From Betaproteobacteria bacterium (GTDB lineage: Bacteria > Pseudomonadota > Gammaproteobacteria > Burkholderiales > Thiobacillaceae): a DNA stretch of 13,376 bases. The position numbers and the translations under genes were made by a program. The stretch lies in assembly GCA_020049245.1 (NCBI GenBank), contig JAIFLB010000007.1, positions 1 to 13,376 of the forward strand, read 5' to 3'. Below, piece by piece: positions 1 to 6,225 of this stretch (position 1 is the first letter of the stretch; the number at the start of each line of letters is the position of its first letter). Under the pieces are notes generated by a model. It did no database searches. It saw only the letters and a list, made by a program, of their open reading frames with translations, and had not been told where the DNA came from.

Positions 1-1419
1 CTGCCCTGGGGCAAGTACACCAAGGACAAGCTGGACCTGGTACGGGCGCGCAAGATTCTCGACACCGATCATGATGGCCTCGACGACGTCAAGGAACGCA
101 TCATCGAATTTCTCGCTGTCGGAACGCTGAAAGGTGAGGTGGCCGGCTCCATCCTGTTGCTGGTCGGGCCGCCCGGCGTCGGAAAAACCTCCATTGGCCG
201 TTCGGTGGCACGCGCGCTCGGGCGCAAGTTCTACCGCTTCTCGGTCGGTGGCATGCGCGACGAGGCGGAGATCAAGGGCCACCGGCGTACCTACATCGGC
301 GCCATGCCGGGCAAATTCGTCCAGGCGATCAAGGAAGTCGAATCGCAGAATCCGGTGATCATGCTGGATGAAGTCGACAAGATCGGCGCCAGTTACCAGG
401 GCGATCCCGCCTCGGCGCTGCTGGAAGTGCTTGACCCGGAACAGAACTCGGAATTTCTCGACCATTACCTCGACGTGCGTTTCGATTTGTCGAAGACGCT
501 GTTCATCTGTACCGCCAATCAGCTCGACACCATCCCGGCGCCATTGCTCGACCGGATGGAAGTGATTCGCCTGTCCGGCTACCTGATGGAAGAAAAACTG
601 GCCATCGCAAAGCACCATCTGTGGCCCAAGCAGATCAAGAAAGCGGGCCTGAAGCGAGGGCAGGTCAGCATTACCGAAGCCGCCGTGCGGAAAATCGTCG
701 ATGGCTATGCGCGCGAGGCCGGCGTGCGACAACTGGAAATGAACCTGGGTAAAGTGGTGCGCAAGAGCGTAGTCAAGATTGTGCGCAAGGAGGCGGAGAA
801 ACTGCATGTCACTGCCGACAATCTGGCTGAATTCATCAATGAACCGCCCTACATCCCGGAGAAACCGATGGCCGGCATCGGTGTTGTCACTGGCCTCGCC
901 TGGACCGCACTCGGCGGCGCCACGCTGACCATCGAAGCGACCAAGGTGCACACGCTGAATCGCGGTTTCAAGCTGACCGGCAAACTGGGCGAGGTGATGA
1001 AAGAATCCGCCGAGATCGCCTACAGCTACATTTCCAGCCATCTCAAGCTGTACAAGGCAGACGTCAAATTCTTCGATGAGGCCTTCGTTCACCTGCATGT
1101 GCCGGAAGGCGCGACGCCGAAGGACGGCCCTTCCGCCGGCATCACCATGGCGACCGCGCTGTTGTCATTGGCGCGTAACGAGAAGATCAGCCGGCCACTG
1201 GCGATGACCGGCGAACTGACCCTGACTGGGCAAGTGCTGCCGGTCGGCGGTATCCGCGAAAAAGTGATTGCCGCCAAACGCGTTGGCATCCATGAACTGA
1301 TCCTGCCCAATGCCAACCAACCCGACTTCGACCGCCTGCCGGATTACGTCAAAGCTGGCCTGTCGGTCAGCTTCGTCAAGCACTACAAGGATGTCGCGAA
1401 GCTGGTTTTTGGCGCCTGA
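1..1419 (+). CDS. lon: ATP-dependent protease Lon, 3' part (5' end outside window)
   Basis: Cytoplasmic AAA+ serine protease that unfolds and degrades damaged and regulatory proteins. The frame is open from the first base, so the gene starts upstream; 472 codons remain, holding the AAA+ module and the protease domain but not the N-terminal substrate-binding domain. Visible: Walker A GPPGVGKT at residues 56-63 of the fragment, Walker B ending LDEVD near 122-126, the EIKGHRRTYIGAMPG segment typical of Lon, and a protease domain with the catalytic Ser in KDGPSAG (codon 1132-1134) and the Lys in GGIREK (codon 1261-1263). The Ser-Lys spacing is 43 residues, the same as Ser679-Lys722 of the E. coli enzyme. 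The stop overlaps the start of the next gene (TGATG), implying coupled translation. No catalytic residue is missing in the visible part. Confidence 0.97.
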   Translation: MPWGKYTKDKLDLVRARKILDTDHDGLDDVKERIIEFLAVGTLKGEVAGSILLLVGPPGVGKTSIGRSVARALGRKFYRFSVGGMRDEAEIKGHRRTYIGAMPGKFVQAIKEVESQNPVIMLDEVDKIGASYQGDPASALLEVLDPEQNSEFLDHYLDVRFDLSKTLFICTANQLDTIPAPLLDRMEVIRLSGYLMEEKLAIAKHHLWPKQIKKAGLKRGQVSITEAAVRKIVDGYAREAGVRQLEMNLGKVVRKSVVKIVRKEAEKLHVTADNLAEFINEPPYIPEKPMAGIGVVTGLAWTALGGATLTIEATKVHTLNRGFKLTGKLGEVMKESAEIAYSYISSHLKLYKADVKFFDEAFVHLHVPEGATPKDGPSAGITMATALLSLARNEKISRPLAMTGELTLTGQVLPVGGIREKVIAAKRVGIHELILPNANQPDFDRLPDYVKAGLSVSFVKHYKDVAKLVFGA

Positions 1420-2111
1420 TGCCGCTGCTGCACCCAAGCGGCGGCCTGTTCTATCACCTGCGCGCCTGGCGCTGGCAAAGCACACGCTGGCTGCCGTTTC
1501 ATAGCGAAGTCGCGCGCTGGCTGGATGCCTGGCGTCCCGAGGCAGCGCAGCTGGTGCTGATCGGGCCGAGCGGCGGCTATGCGCTGAATGCCCGTTTTCT
1601 GGCGCGGTTTCAACGCATTACCATACTGGAACCGGATGCGTTGGCGCGTCATCTGTTGCGCAAGCGTTTCTCCGACTTCGCGTTTGAATTTGCCGATTCA
1701 GGCTGGTTGGCTGGTTCAGACGGCCCCGCCATCCTGGCGCAACGCTATCCAGAAGCAGCCTTTCTGTTCTGCAACCTGCTTGGCCAGAAATTAACAGGGC
1801 AGGGCGTCGGGCATGATCGGCAAGCCTGGCTGGGAGGGCTTCAAACGGCTCTGCAAGGTCGCAACTGGGCTAGTTGGCACGACCTCGCCTCCACCACACG
1901 CCGGCCCAACCGTTTCGTTCAACTCAGTTTGCCCCAGGCAGAACCGCTGGACGACCTGCTGGCCCGGTTCTGGCTGGGCGGCGAACTGGAAATCCACGAT
2001 CACGAATGCGCCGGCATGTTGCCGCAATCGCCCCGTCAGTACACCCTCTGGCAACTCGCCCCGGGTCGATTTCATCTGGTGGAGTGGCTGCCGGCGAAAT
2101 CGGATGGATGA
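1419..2111 (+). CDS. Hypothetical protein, possible Rossmann/methyltransferase-like fold
   Basis: A 230-residue protein I do not recognise by name. Its ATG overlaps the lon stop codon in TGATG and there is no strong ribosome binding site of its own, so reinitiation after lon is the likely way it is translated. Residues about 44-85 (LVLIGPSGGYALNARFL, then ITILEPDALARHLLRKRF) look like a beta strand, a glycine-rich turn and an acidic second strand end, as in SAM- or nucleotide-binding Rossmann folds. Further along, FLFCNLLGQ resembles the strand-four region of some methyltransferases. There is no signal peptide or membrane segment. The ORF is long, uses codons like its neighbours and has no competing frame. 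The enzymatic assignment is only a structural guess. Confidence 0.8.
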   Translation: MPLLHPSGGLFYHLRAWRWQSTRWLPFHSEVARWLDAWRPEAAQLVLIGPSGGYALNARFLARFQRITILEPDALARHLLRKRFSDFAFEFADSGWLAGSDGPAILAQRYPEAAFLFCNLLGQKLTGQGVGHDRQAWLGGLQTALQGRNWASWHDLASTTRRPNRFVQLSLPQAEPLDDLLARFWLGGELEIHDHECAGMLPQSPRQYTLWQLAPGRFHLVEWLPAKSDG

Positions 2112-2178
2112 AAGCGGCTAACAAGCTGTCGGACTTTGGAATCGTCGGCTGCACCTTTTGTGCGCCTGCAATAACGTT

Positions 2179-2313
2179 CTACCGCCGTTTAGCCAGTTTG
2201 GCGAAGCGCCGGATGATGTCTGGCTGGACATCGCGCAGCTTGTCGTTGGCGTGGCGCTTGAAATCATCGGCGCCCGTATGTATCTCCAGTGACCGCCTTC
2301 TGAAGCGCGGCGA
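2179..2313 (-). pseudogene. Possible 3' coding relic downstream of the stress-protein gene
   Basis: On the minus strand, in the same frame as the universal stress protein gene but beyond two stop codons, 44 codons are open and end in TAG. The last part (DDFKRHANDKLRDVQPD, then IIRRFAKLAKRR) reads like a genuine charged, helical C-terminus. There is no start codon or ribosome binding site. It could be the eroded end of another gene or a chance open stretch. I cannot name the family. Apart from this and the hairpin at 2300-2329, I see nothing in the 214-bp gap between 2112 and 2325. Confidence 0.22.
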
Positions 2314-2329
2314 TCAGGCTTCGCTTCAG
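2300..2329 (-). terminator. Hairpin at the end of the stress-protein gene
   Basis: Arms CTGAAGCG (2300-2307) and CGCTTCAG (2322-2329) are perfectly complementary over 8 bp with a 14-base loop. The hairpin overlaps the stop codon of the stress-protein gene. There is no U-run, so it may be a weak or factor-assisted terminator, or an mRNA-stabilising 3' structure, between two converging genes. Confidence 0.3.
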
Positions 2330-2772
2330 CGACATACCAATACAGGAATCTTGCAGTGGGTCAGTACTTTCTGGGTTTCCGACCCGAGCAATACTGCACT
2401 GACGCCGTGCCGACCATGCGAAGCCATGAAAATCAGATCACACTGCTTGCTGTCGGCTGCGGCGATGATGCCTTCGTAAGGAAAAGTGAATTCATTCGTC
2501 AATTTCTCGTGGCTGACTTGGTAAACCTGCGCCATTTGGCTGGCCAGGCTGAGTATTTCGTTGGCATACCGTTTGATTGAATTGATGTTATTCACATCCA
2601 TGCTAACCACGCCAAAGCCGATTTCGCCGGCAATGATGTCGGGTTGGTAAGCTGGCTTCGCATAATAGAAAACCAATTTCGCCTCGATTGCCTTGGCAAA
2701 AAGACAGGCTTGCTTGACTGCGTTATTCGCTAGATCGCTGCCATCAATAGGCACCAGAATTTTCTTGTACAA
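2326..2772 (-). CDS. Universal stress protein, UspA family, ATP-binding type (TTG start)
   Basis: A 148-residue single-domain universal stress protein, the usual length for the family. These cytoplasmic dimers bind ATP or AMP and help cells survive starvation, anoxia or oxidative stress. The N-terminus (YKKILVPIDGSDLA) is the family's first strand with its nucleotide-binding Asp. Near the C-terminus ASHGRHGVSAVLLGS fits the G-2x-G-9x-G-S/T nucleotide-binding signature, with Ala in place of the first Gly, a common variant. The start is TTG at 2770-2772, supported by GGAG placed seven bases upstream; no in-frame ATG gives the conserved N-terminus. The gene is monocistronic and converges with the plus-strand gene ending at 2111. 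Confidence 0.93.
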   Translation of the reverse strand: MYKKILVPIDGSDLANNAVKQACLFAKAIEAKLVFYYAKPAYQPDIIAGEIGFGVVSMDVNNINSIKRYANEILSLASQMAQVYQVSHEKLTNEFTFPYEGIIAAADSKQCDLIFMASHGRHGVSAVLLGSETQKVLTHCKIPVLVCR

Positions 2773-2959
2773 AGTATTTCTCCGTTCATTTTTTCGATTT
2801 CAAACCGCCCGGGGCTGGATGGCGAGGTTGGGTAACGCGCCTGGGTGACGCGTTTGGGTAAGCAATCCCGTCTCACCTATTTTCGCCCCTCTTCAAACAA
2901 CATTATGGTGACGGCGAATGACAGAATGAACAACCAGACATCCGCGTCGCATAGCGTTG

Positions 2960-2973
2960 TTGAAATGCATCAA
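2960..2973. promoter_or_regulatory. FNR/ANR-like inverted repeat (TTGAA-N4-ATCAA)
   Basis: TTGAA-ATGC-ATCAA matches nine of the ten specified bases of the FNR/ANR box TTGAT-N4-ATCAA. It lies about 190 bp upstream of the stress-protein start and six bases before the left end of the insertion-sequence relic. Stress-protein genes are often anaerobically induced, but this distance is large for direct activation and I see no good promoter between. In the rest of the stretch 2773-2978 I see only short GGGTAACGCG-like direct repeats around 2829-2863 and no gene. Confidence 0.25.
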
Positions 2974-2978
2974 GCAAC

Positions 2979-3009
2979 CGATCTTGCCCCCGAAAAACGT
3001 ACTCCATAG
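2979..3009 (+). repeat. Left inverted repeat of the IS3 relic
   Basis: Contains CTTGCCCC and ends ACTCCATAG. It agrees with the reverse complement of the right end at 23 of 31 positions. The first base is C where the right end would predict T, so the outermost base has changed or the boundary lies slightly elsewhere. Confidence 0.65.
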
Positions 3010-3022
3010 CGAAAGTTTGTGA

Positions 3023-3209
3023 GGCCGGCTGAAGGTTGGCAGGCTTTACGGCAGGATGTTTGAAAACCGGCGCGAGGCCATGGTTGAGGTCATGGACTGG
3101 CTGACTTTCTACAACCACAAGAGAATTGCACTCGACGCTGGGTTACGTCAGTCCCACGACGTTTGCGCAACGCTGGTTTGCGGCCCAGCAGCAAGGCAGA
3201 AAGTCCGCA
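3023..3209 (+). pseudogene. IS3-family transposase orfB, C-terminal remnant with frameshift
   Basis: The first part reads LKVGRLYGRMFENRREAM, then VEVMDWLTFYNHKR, the conserved C-terminal block of the DDE integrase of IS3-family transposases. After AAG AGA an extra A at 3125 breaks the frame. Removing it restores LHSTLGYVSPTTF, then AQRWFAAQQQGRKSA, the canonical family ending. A TGA at 3020-3022 interrupts the frame just upstream, where family members carry a sequence like ESFWSRLK. So there is a deletion of the N-terminal part, at least one stop and one single-base insertion: plainly non-functional. Confidence 0.85.
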
Positions 3210-3220
3210 TATTGGTCAGA

Positions 3221-3251
3221 CTATGCAGTCCGGAATTCAGGGGCAAGGTCA
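3221..3251 (-). repeat. Right inverted repeat of the IS3 relic
   Basis: Ends GGGGCAAGGTCA on the plus strand, a TG...CA-type terminus after inversion. It pairs with the left repeat at 2979-3009. It lies two bases beyond the TAA of the small minus-strand peptide gene at 3254-3319, so the insertion point is immediately downstream of that gene. Confidence 0.65.
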
Positions 3252-3253
3252 GT

Positions 3254-3319
3254 TTAGTTTCCAAAGCGGATATAGGCGATTGTGCCGATACCCGCCAGCA
3301 GCAGCGCTGCGCCGCTCAT
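3254..3319 (-). CDS. Possible 21-residue single-pass membrane peptide
   Basis: On the minus strand an ATG six bases after the stop of the upstream gene opens a 21-codon frame ending in TAA. The product begins MSGAALLLAGIGTIAYI and ends in a short basic/polar tail (RFGN), exactly the composition of a small single-span inner-membrane protein. GGGAGAA, inside the last codons of the upstream gene, lies 11 bases before the ATG, so translation could be coupled. Its 3' end abuts the insertion-sequence relic. There is no known family I can name. It could also be the surviving start of a longer gene, although its own stop lies outside the inserted DNA. Confidence 0.4.
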   Translation of the reverse strand: MSGAALLLAGIGTIAYIRFGN

Positions 3320-3325
3320 GTGCGG

Positions 3326-3715
3326 CTATTCTCCCGGCACACCCTGCCACAGCATGTCGAAACCGAGCTCAAAGGTGTCGCTGCACATCTCGGCCAGTGC
3401 GCTGAATTTGTCGTTGAAAGTCTGGTCGGCATGCGATTTTTCATGCTGCTCGAACGAGGACCAATAGGTCACGATGGCGACGTCGTAGTCGGGCACTTTG
3501 ACTGAGCTGACCGAGCCTTCCTGGCTGATGAATCCAGCGTAGGCAAAAACCTGTCCGGCGATAAAACCGCCAGCCTCGTTGCCGTAGGTTTCCTTGACCA
3601 CATGGCACATCTCGCCCAGCGCGAGTTCAATGTCATTGGCGGTAACACCAGGCTTGAGCTTGACTGCGTTGAACAGCATCTTGCTTCCGAACGGAATGGT
3701 GACGGGATTGAACAT
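3326..3715 (-). CDS. Conserved hypothetical protein, possibly dimeric alpha/beta-barrel (ABM-like)
   Basis: A 129-residue soluble protein. I chose the ATG at 3713-3715 because GGAG stands eight bases upstream; the frame extends further upstream but without a start signal. The pattern is a first strand (MLFNAVKLKPGV), a helix (DIELALGEMCHVVKETY), mid strands (DYDVAIVTYWSSFEQHEKS) and a long final helix with FDMLWQG at the end. It resembles the ferredoxin-like halves of antibiotic-biosynthesis-monooxygenase or stress-responsive barrel proteins, where the W-x-S-x-E/H region lines the pocket. This is fold-level reasoning only; no substrate can be given. It is the third gene of the peroxiredoxin group, separated from the exported-protein gene by 73 bp containing a terminator-like hairpin. 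Confidence 0.78.
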   Translation of the reverse strand: MFNPVTIPFGSKMLFNAVKLKPGVTANDIELALGEMCHVVKETYGNEAGGFIAGQVFAYAGFISQEGSVSSVKVPDYDVAIVTYWSSFEQHEKSHADQTFNDKFSALAEMCSDTFELGFDMLWQGVPGE

Positions 3716-3732
3716 GGCATTCTCCTGTGTCG

Positions 3733-3756
3733 AAAAACCTGCCCGGGCGGGGCGGG
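3733..3756 (-). terminator. Terminator-like hairpin before the barrel-like gene
   Basis: Minus-strand RNA: CCCGCCC, loop CGCCC, GGGCAGG, then UUUUU. The 7-bp stem has a single C-A mismatch. The U-run ends only 17 bases before the ATG at 3715, leaving no room for a promoter, so it would work as an attenuator inside the operon or simply weaken downstream expression. Confidence 0.5.
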
Positions 3757-3788
3757 ATGTGGGTTTGGTATGAAATACGTTTAGTGCA

Positions 3789-4508
3789 TCAACGACGCTT
3801 GAACAGGCTGACAAAATTGTCGTTCAAATCCGCCTGGAAGGCGGTCCTGGCGACATTCTGCTTGGCGCCCTTGAAGCTGAGTTGATTGATCAGACCTTTT
3901 TTCTTGTCCAGGTTGACCATCAGGCCATAGATGTTGTTCTTCTTGACCAGATAGGCGGCCACGGCGTCATCTTCGCTGGCGGCTTTTTCCAGCCACTTTT
4001 TCGCGGCGACCGGCAGATGCAGGAAGAGTGCGCCCTGGTAATCGATCTTCGCCAGTTCGATCAGTGTGTTGTGCACCGAGGCGTAGTTGTCGGCGTCGCT
4101 GACTTGGCCACCGAACAGCAGCGCGATCGCGTCCTTGTCTTTCAAGCTGGCCAAGGCGCTGGTTGCGTCTTCAGGCTTGCTGTAGGCGACGATGTCCAGG
4201 CGGCGCATCGGCTGTTCGCCGGCCTTGGCAGCGATCAACCCTGCATCCTTGTTGTTGGCGATAAACGCACCGGCCAGCGAGCCGGCCAGGGATACGCAGA
4301 TGGTGCTGTCATTGACGGCGATGCCGAGTGATTTGGCTTTGATGACTTTGCTGAGCGCATTGCCTTCGAGCTGGCCGGCGTAGGCGCGCACGATGAACTG
4401 TTCGCCCAAGGTCAGTGGGACGGGGGCATCCGGCGTGGCATGGGCAAGCAGCGGCATGGCAAGCAAAGCCGCAACGGTCAGGTTGATGAAAGTGCGGGGA
4501 AATTGCAT
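3789..4508 (-). CDS. Exported hypothetical protein (239 aa, Sec signal peptide)
   Basis: The start is the ATG at 4506-4508, preceded by AGGA seven bases upstream. The much longer open frame upstream is the antisense shadow of the peroxiredoxin. Residues 1-24 form a Sec signal peptide (basic MQFPR, hydrophobic LTVAALLAMPLLAHA) with a likely cleavage after AHA. The mature protein is alpha/beta in appearance, with repeated patterns such as RRLDIVAYSKPEDAT, KDAIALLFGGQVSD and YQGALFLHLPVAAK, and a very basic C-terminus (FKRR). There is one cysteine in the mature part and no haem or metal motif. I do not recognise the family; a periplasmic location is inferred from the signal peptide. It follows the peroxiredoxin by 71 bp containing a strong terminator. 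Confidence 0.82.
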   Translation of the reverse strand: MQFPRTFINLTVAALLAMPLLAHATPDAPVPLTLGEQFIVRAYAGQLEGNALSKVIKAKSLGIAVNDSTICVSLAGSLAGAFIANNKDAGLIAAKAGEQPMRRLDIVAYSKPEDATSALASLKDKDAIALLFGGQVSDADNYASVHNTLIELAKIDYQGALFLHLPVAAKKWLEKAASEDDAVAAYLVKKNNIYGLMVNLDKKKGLINQLSFKGAKQNVARTAFQADLNDNFVSLFKRR

Positions 4509-4536
4509 CGGTTTTCCTGGCTGGCTAAGTAACATG

Positions 4537-4557
4537 AAAAACCCAGCCGAAGCTGGG
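4537..4557 (-). terminator. Intrinsic terminator after the peroxiredoxin gene
   Basis: Minus-strand RNA: CCCAGC-UUCG-GCUGGG followed by UUUUU. It has a perfect 6-bp stem, a very stable UUCG tetraloop and a U-run, and lies 22 bp past the peroxiredoxin stop. The next gene starts 28 bp after the U-run, so that gene depends on read-through or a promoter further back. Confidence 0.88.
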
Positions 4558-4579
4558 AGAGGGTTTTGCAGCGGGTTGC

Positions 4580-5227
4580 TTAAAGTGATTTCTTGCAGAA
4601 GTACCAGTCGACGCATTCGTGGCCTTCGTTCATGCGCGCTTCGGCGGCATCGACATCCTGCGGCGGCGGCACGATGACCTTGTCGCCGGGTTGCCAGCCT
4701 TCCGGTGTGGCGACCTTGTTGGCATCGGAGGTCTGCATGGCGGCGACCAGACGGACGAACTCGGCAATCGAGCGGCCGTTGCTCATCGGGTAATAGACCA
4801 TCGCGCGCAGCACGCCGTTGGGGTCGATGATGAAGGTGGCGCGCACTGCCGAGGTATCCGAAGCGCCCGGCATGATCATGCCGTAGTCCTTGGCGACCTT
4901 CATCGACAGGTCTTCGATGATCGGGAAGGGGATGTCGACGCCGAATTTCTCCTTGATGTTGCGCACCCAGGCGACATGGGCGTAGTAGCTGTCGATCGAC
5001 AAGCCGATCAACTCGCAATTCAGCTTCTGGAATTCAGGGTAGTACTTGGCGAAGGCCATGAACTCGGTGGTGCAGACCGGGGTGAAGTCGGCCGGGTGGG
5101 AGAACAGCACCAACCATTTTCCCTTGTAGTCGGACAGTTTCTTCACGCCGTGCGTGGTCTTGGCTTCGAAGTCGGGCGCGGCTTCATTGAGGCGGGGCAT
5201 GACGGGGGCAGAATTCATTTCGGACAT
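4580..5227 (-). CDS. Peroxiredoxin, Prx6/archaeal-type AhpC-TSA family
   Basis: Cytoplasmic thiol peroxidase reducing hydrogen peroxide and organic hydroperoxides. Its 215 residues fit the Prx6 subfamily. The peroxidatic Cys52 sits in HPADFTPVCTTEF with Thr49, and the stabilising Arg129 is in SAVRATFIIDP. The C-terminal extension (residues about 165-215: TPEGWQPGDKVIVPPP, then HECVDWYFCKK) is that of Prx6-type enzymes. Two further cysteines, Cys205 and Cys211, near the C-terminus match the position of resolving cysteines in archaeal-type members, so it may work as a 2-Cys enzyme. The start is supported by AAAGGAAA about six bases upstream of the ATG. It is followed by a strong terminator, so it is probably mostly monocistronic. 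A perfect palindrome 45 bp upstream may be its operator. Confidence 0.95.
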   Translation of the reverse strand: MSEMNSAPVMPRLNEAAPDFEAKTTHGVKKLSDYKGKWLVLFSHPADFTPVCTTEFMAFAKYYPEFQKLNCELIGLSIDSYYAHVAWVRNIKEKFGVDIPFPIIEDLSMKVAKDYGMIMPGASDTSAVRATFIIDPNGVLRAMVYYPMSNGRSIAEFVRLVAAMQTSDANKVATPEGWQPGDKVIVPPPQDVDAAEARMNEGHECVDWYFCKKSL

Positions 5228-5271
5228 GATGTTTCCTTTGATTCGGGTTGTGGGTCTGACTACATTCGTTG

Positions 5272-5287
5272 ATTAGCAATTGCTAAT
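5272..5287. promoter_or_regulatory. Perfect 16-bp palindrome upstream of the peroxiredoxin
   Basis: ATTAGCAATTGCTAAT is a perfect inverted repeat with no central spacer, 45 bp upstream of the peroxiredoxin ATG, where a promoter would be expected. AT-rich dyads of this size are typical operators of MarR/OhrR-, PerR- or Rrf2-class regulators, but the sequence is not a consensus I can assign. No regulator gene is adjacent. Confidence 0.5.
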
Positions 5288-5341
5288 GTTTTGCAGTGTC
5301 CATGTCCCGGCCCCTTCTGTGAAATTGATTGTTATGAACGT

Positions 5342-5364
5342 GCCAATCTGTTTAGTAGATTGGC
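5342..5364 (-). terminator. Hairpin downstream of the DUF2141 gene
   Basis: GCCAATCT (5342-5349) and AGATTGGC (5357-5364) are perfectly complementary with a 7-base loop. The hairpin begins seven bases past the DUF2141 stop on the minus strand. No U-run follows, so it may be a weak or Rho-assisted terminator or a 3' stabilising structure for the sigma-54 operon. Confidence 0.45.
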
Positions 5365-5371
5365 CTGAGCT

Positions 5372-5794
5372 TCAGTACTTGAGTGTGACGACGCTGTGGG
5401 CGCCCGCTTCAGTTACTTCGAATGCCGCTGCCTTGAATTTGGGCGGGCCGGAAGGTTTGTAGTTGTTGCTCAGGCCATAGCCTTCAATTGGAAACATGCC
5501 GAAGCGCAAGTTGAGTTTGCCGTCGCCGTTTTCGTCGTGATAGGCGATCACGGCATATCGTCCCGGCGGCAGGTCGCGGAACACGGCGCTGACGCTGCCA
5601 GCGGTTGCCGGCAAGGTCAGAATCTGGCGCGCTTTGTCCTCTTTGCGGAAGCCTTCTTCGCGCTCGAACAGCATCAGCTTGACCTTGCCGCTGTTGCTGC
5701 TGACGGCTTGCACGCTCACTTCGAGGTCGGCGGCATGAACAGTGCCAAGACCGCAAGCCATGCCGGCAGCCAGAAGCAGCAGACAGTTCTTCAT
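5372..5794 (-). CDS. Secreted DUF2141 family protein
   Basis: A 140-residue exported protein with a clear Sec signal peptide (MKNCLLLLAAGMACGLGTVHA, probable cleavage before ADLEV). The mature part has the DUF2141 hallmarks: an N-terminal beta strand, SSNSGKVKLMLFE, then YAVIAYHDENGDGKLN, then FPIEGYGLSNN, and a closing FKAAAFEV. The DENGDGKLN loop has the look of a calcium-binding loop, and the fold is expected to be a beta sandwich. The function of the family is unknown. Its ATG overlaps the stop of the upstream gene in ATGA, so translation is coupled and it is the last gene of the three-gene operon behind the sigma-54 promoter. The product should act outside the cytoplasm, unlike its two operon partners. 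Confidence 0.9.
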   Translation of the reverse strand: MKNCLLLLAAGMACGLGTVHAADLEVSVQAVSSNSGKVKLMLFEREEGFRKEDKARQILTLPATAGSVSAVFRDLPPGRYAVIAYHDENGDGKLNLRFGMFPIEGYGLSNNYKPSGPPKFKAAAFEVTEAGAHSVVTLKY

Positions 5795-6180
5795 GCTTTG
5801 CGCAGGCCTTTGACCCAGGCTTCCATCGCCTCGTTGGCGGGTTTCATCGGCGCTTCCATAAAACTGATGACGAACTTGTCACCCATGTCGGCGATACCAA
5901 TTGAACGTGGACGCACCGCCAGCACCTGCGGGTTGGGCAGAGCGAAGCCAAAGCAGAAAATCACATCTACCGCGCCGACGAGGCCTTCGACAATTTCGCC
6001 GCCGATACCCTTGGTGTGTGCGTAATGGTCGAAGACGCCGATGAAAGCGACTTTTTCTTTCTCGGCAATCTTGCCTTTCAGATAGGCCACGACATCCTCA
6101 ACGGTTTTGCAGTCGGTTTCGTTCTTGCCGATTTCAGCAACAAAAACCGGATATTTTTCCATCAGAAGTGTTTGTTTCAT
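5791..6180 (-). CDS. Conserved hypothetical protein, DUF6858-like
   Basis: A 129-residue cytoplasmic protein with no signal peptide. I recall the pattern of EKYPVF near the start, AFIGVFDHYAHTKGI in the middle, IFCFGFALPNPQVLAVRPRS, then DKFVISFMEAP as that of the family called DUF6858, seen in sulfur- and nitrogen-cycling bacteria; this is memory, not a search. The FDHYAHT motif offers two conserved histidines that could bind a metal, and one Cys precedes FGFALP. The start at 6178-6180 is chosen for GGAG six bases upstream. It is the middle gene of the sigma-54 operon, 45 bp after the NifX-like gene and overlapping the DUF2141 gene by four bases. No enzymatic role is known. Confidence 0.85.
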   Translation of the reverse strand: MKQTLLMEKYPVFVAEIGKNETDCKTVEDVVAYLKGKIAEKEKVAFIGVFDHYAHTKGIGGEIVEGLVGAVDVIFCFGFALPNPQVLAVRPRSIGIADMGDKFVISFMEAPMKPANEAMEAWVKGLRKA

Positions 6181-6225
6181 TCATTGCTCCAGCGTCAGAT
6201 ATAAGGGGTTGGGCAGGTTCGGGGA

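Larger units (their letters stand above)
2979..3251 (+). mobile_element. Internally deleted IS3-family element (relic, about 273 bp)
   Basis: Two matching inverted ends enclose the last codons of an IS3-family transposase. The left end (2979-3009) and the reverse complement of the right end (3221-3251) agree at 23 of 31 positions, including CTTGCCCC and CATAG. Only about 60 codons of orfB remain between them, so nearly all of orfA and orfB has been lost by an internal deletion. No target-site duplication is visible: AAC stands on the left and GTT on the right. The element cannot move by itself; whether it could be moved in trans is unknown. Confidence 0.75.

Noticed and set aside
3056..3505. 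149-codon plus-strand open frame starting in the transposase relic.
   Set aside because: Only its first 23 or so codons are transposase; the rest is out of frame after the insertion at 3125 and then antisense to the barrel-like gene.
4509..5018. N-terminal extension of the exported protein to 409 residues.
   Set aside because: The extension is the antisense shadow of the peroxiredoxin; a signal peptide and ribosome binding site mark the start at 4508.
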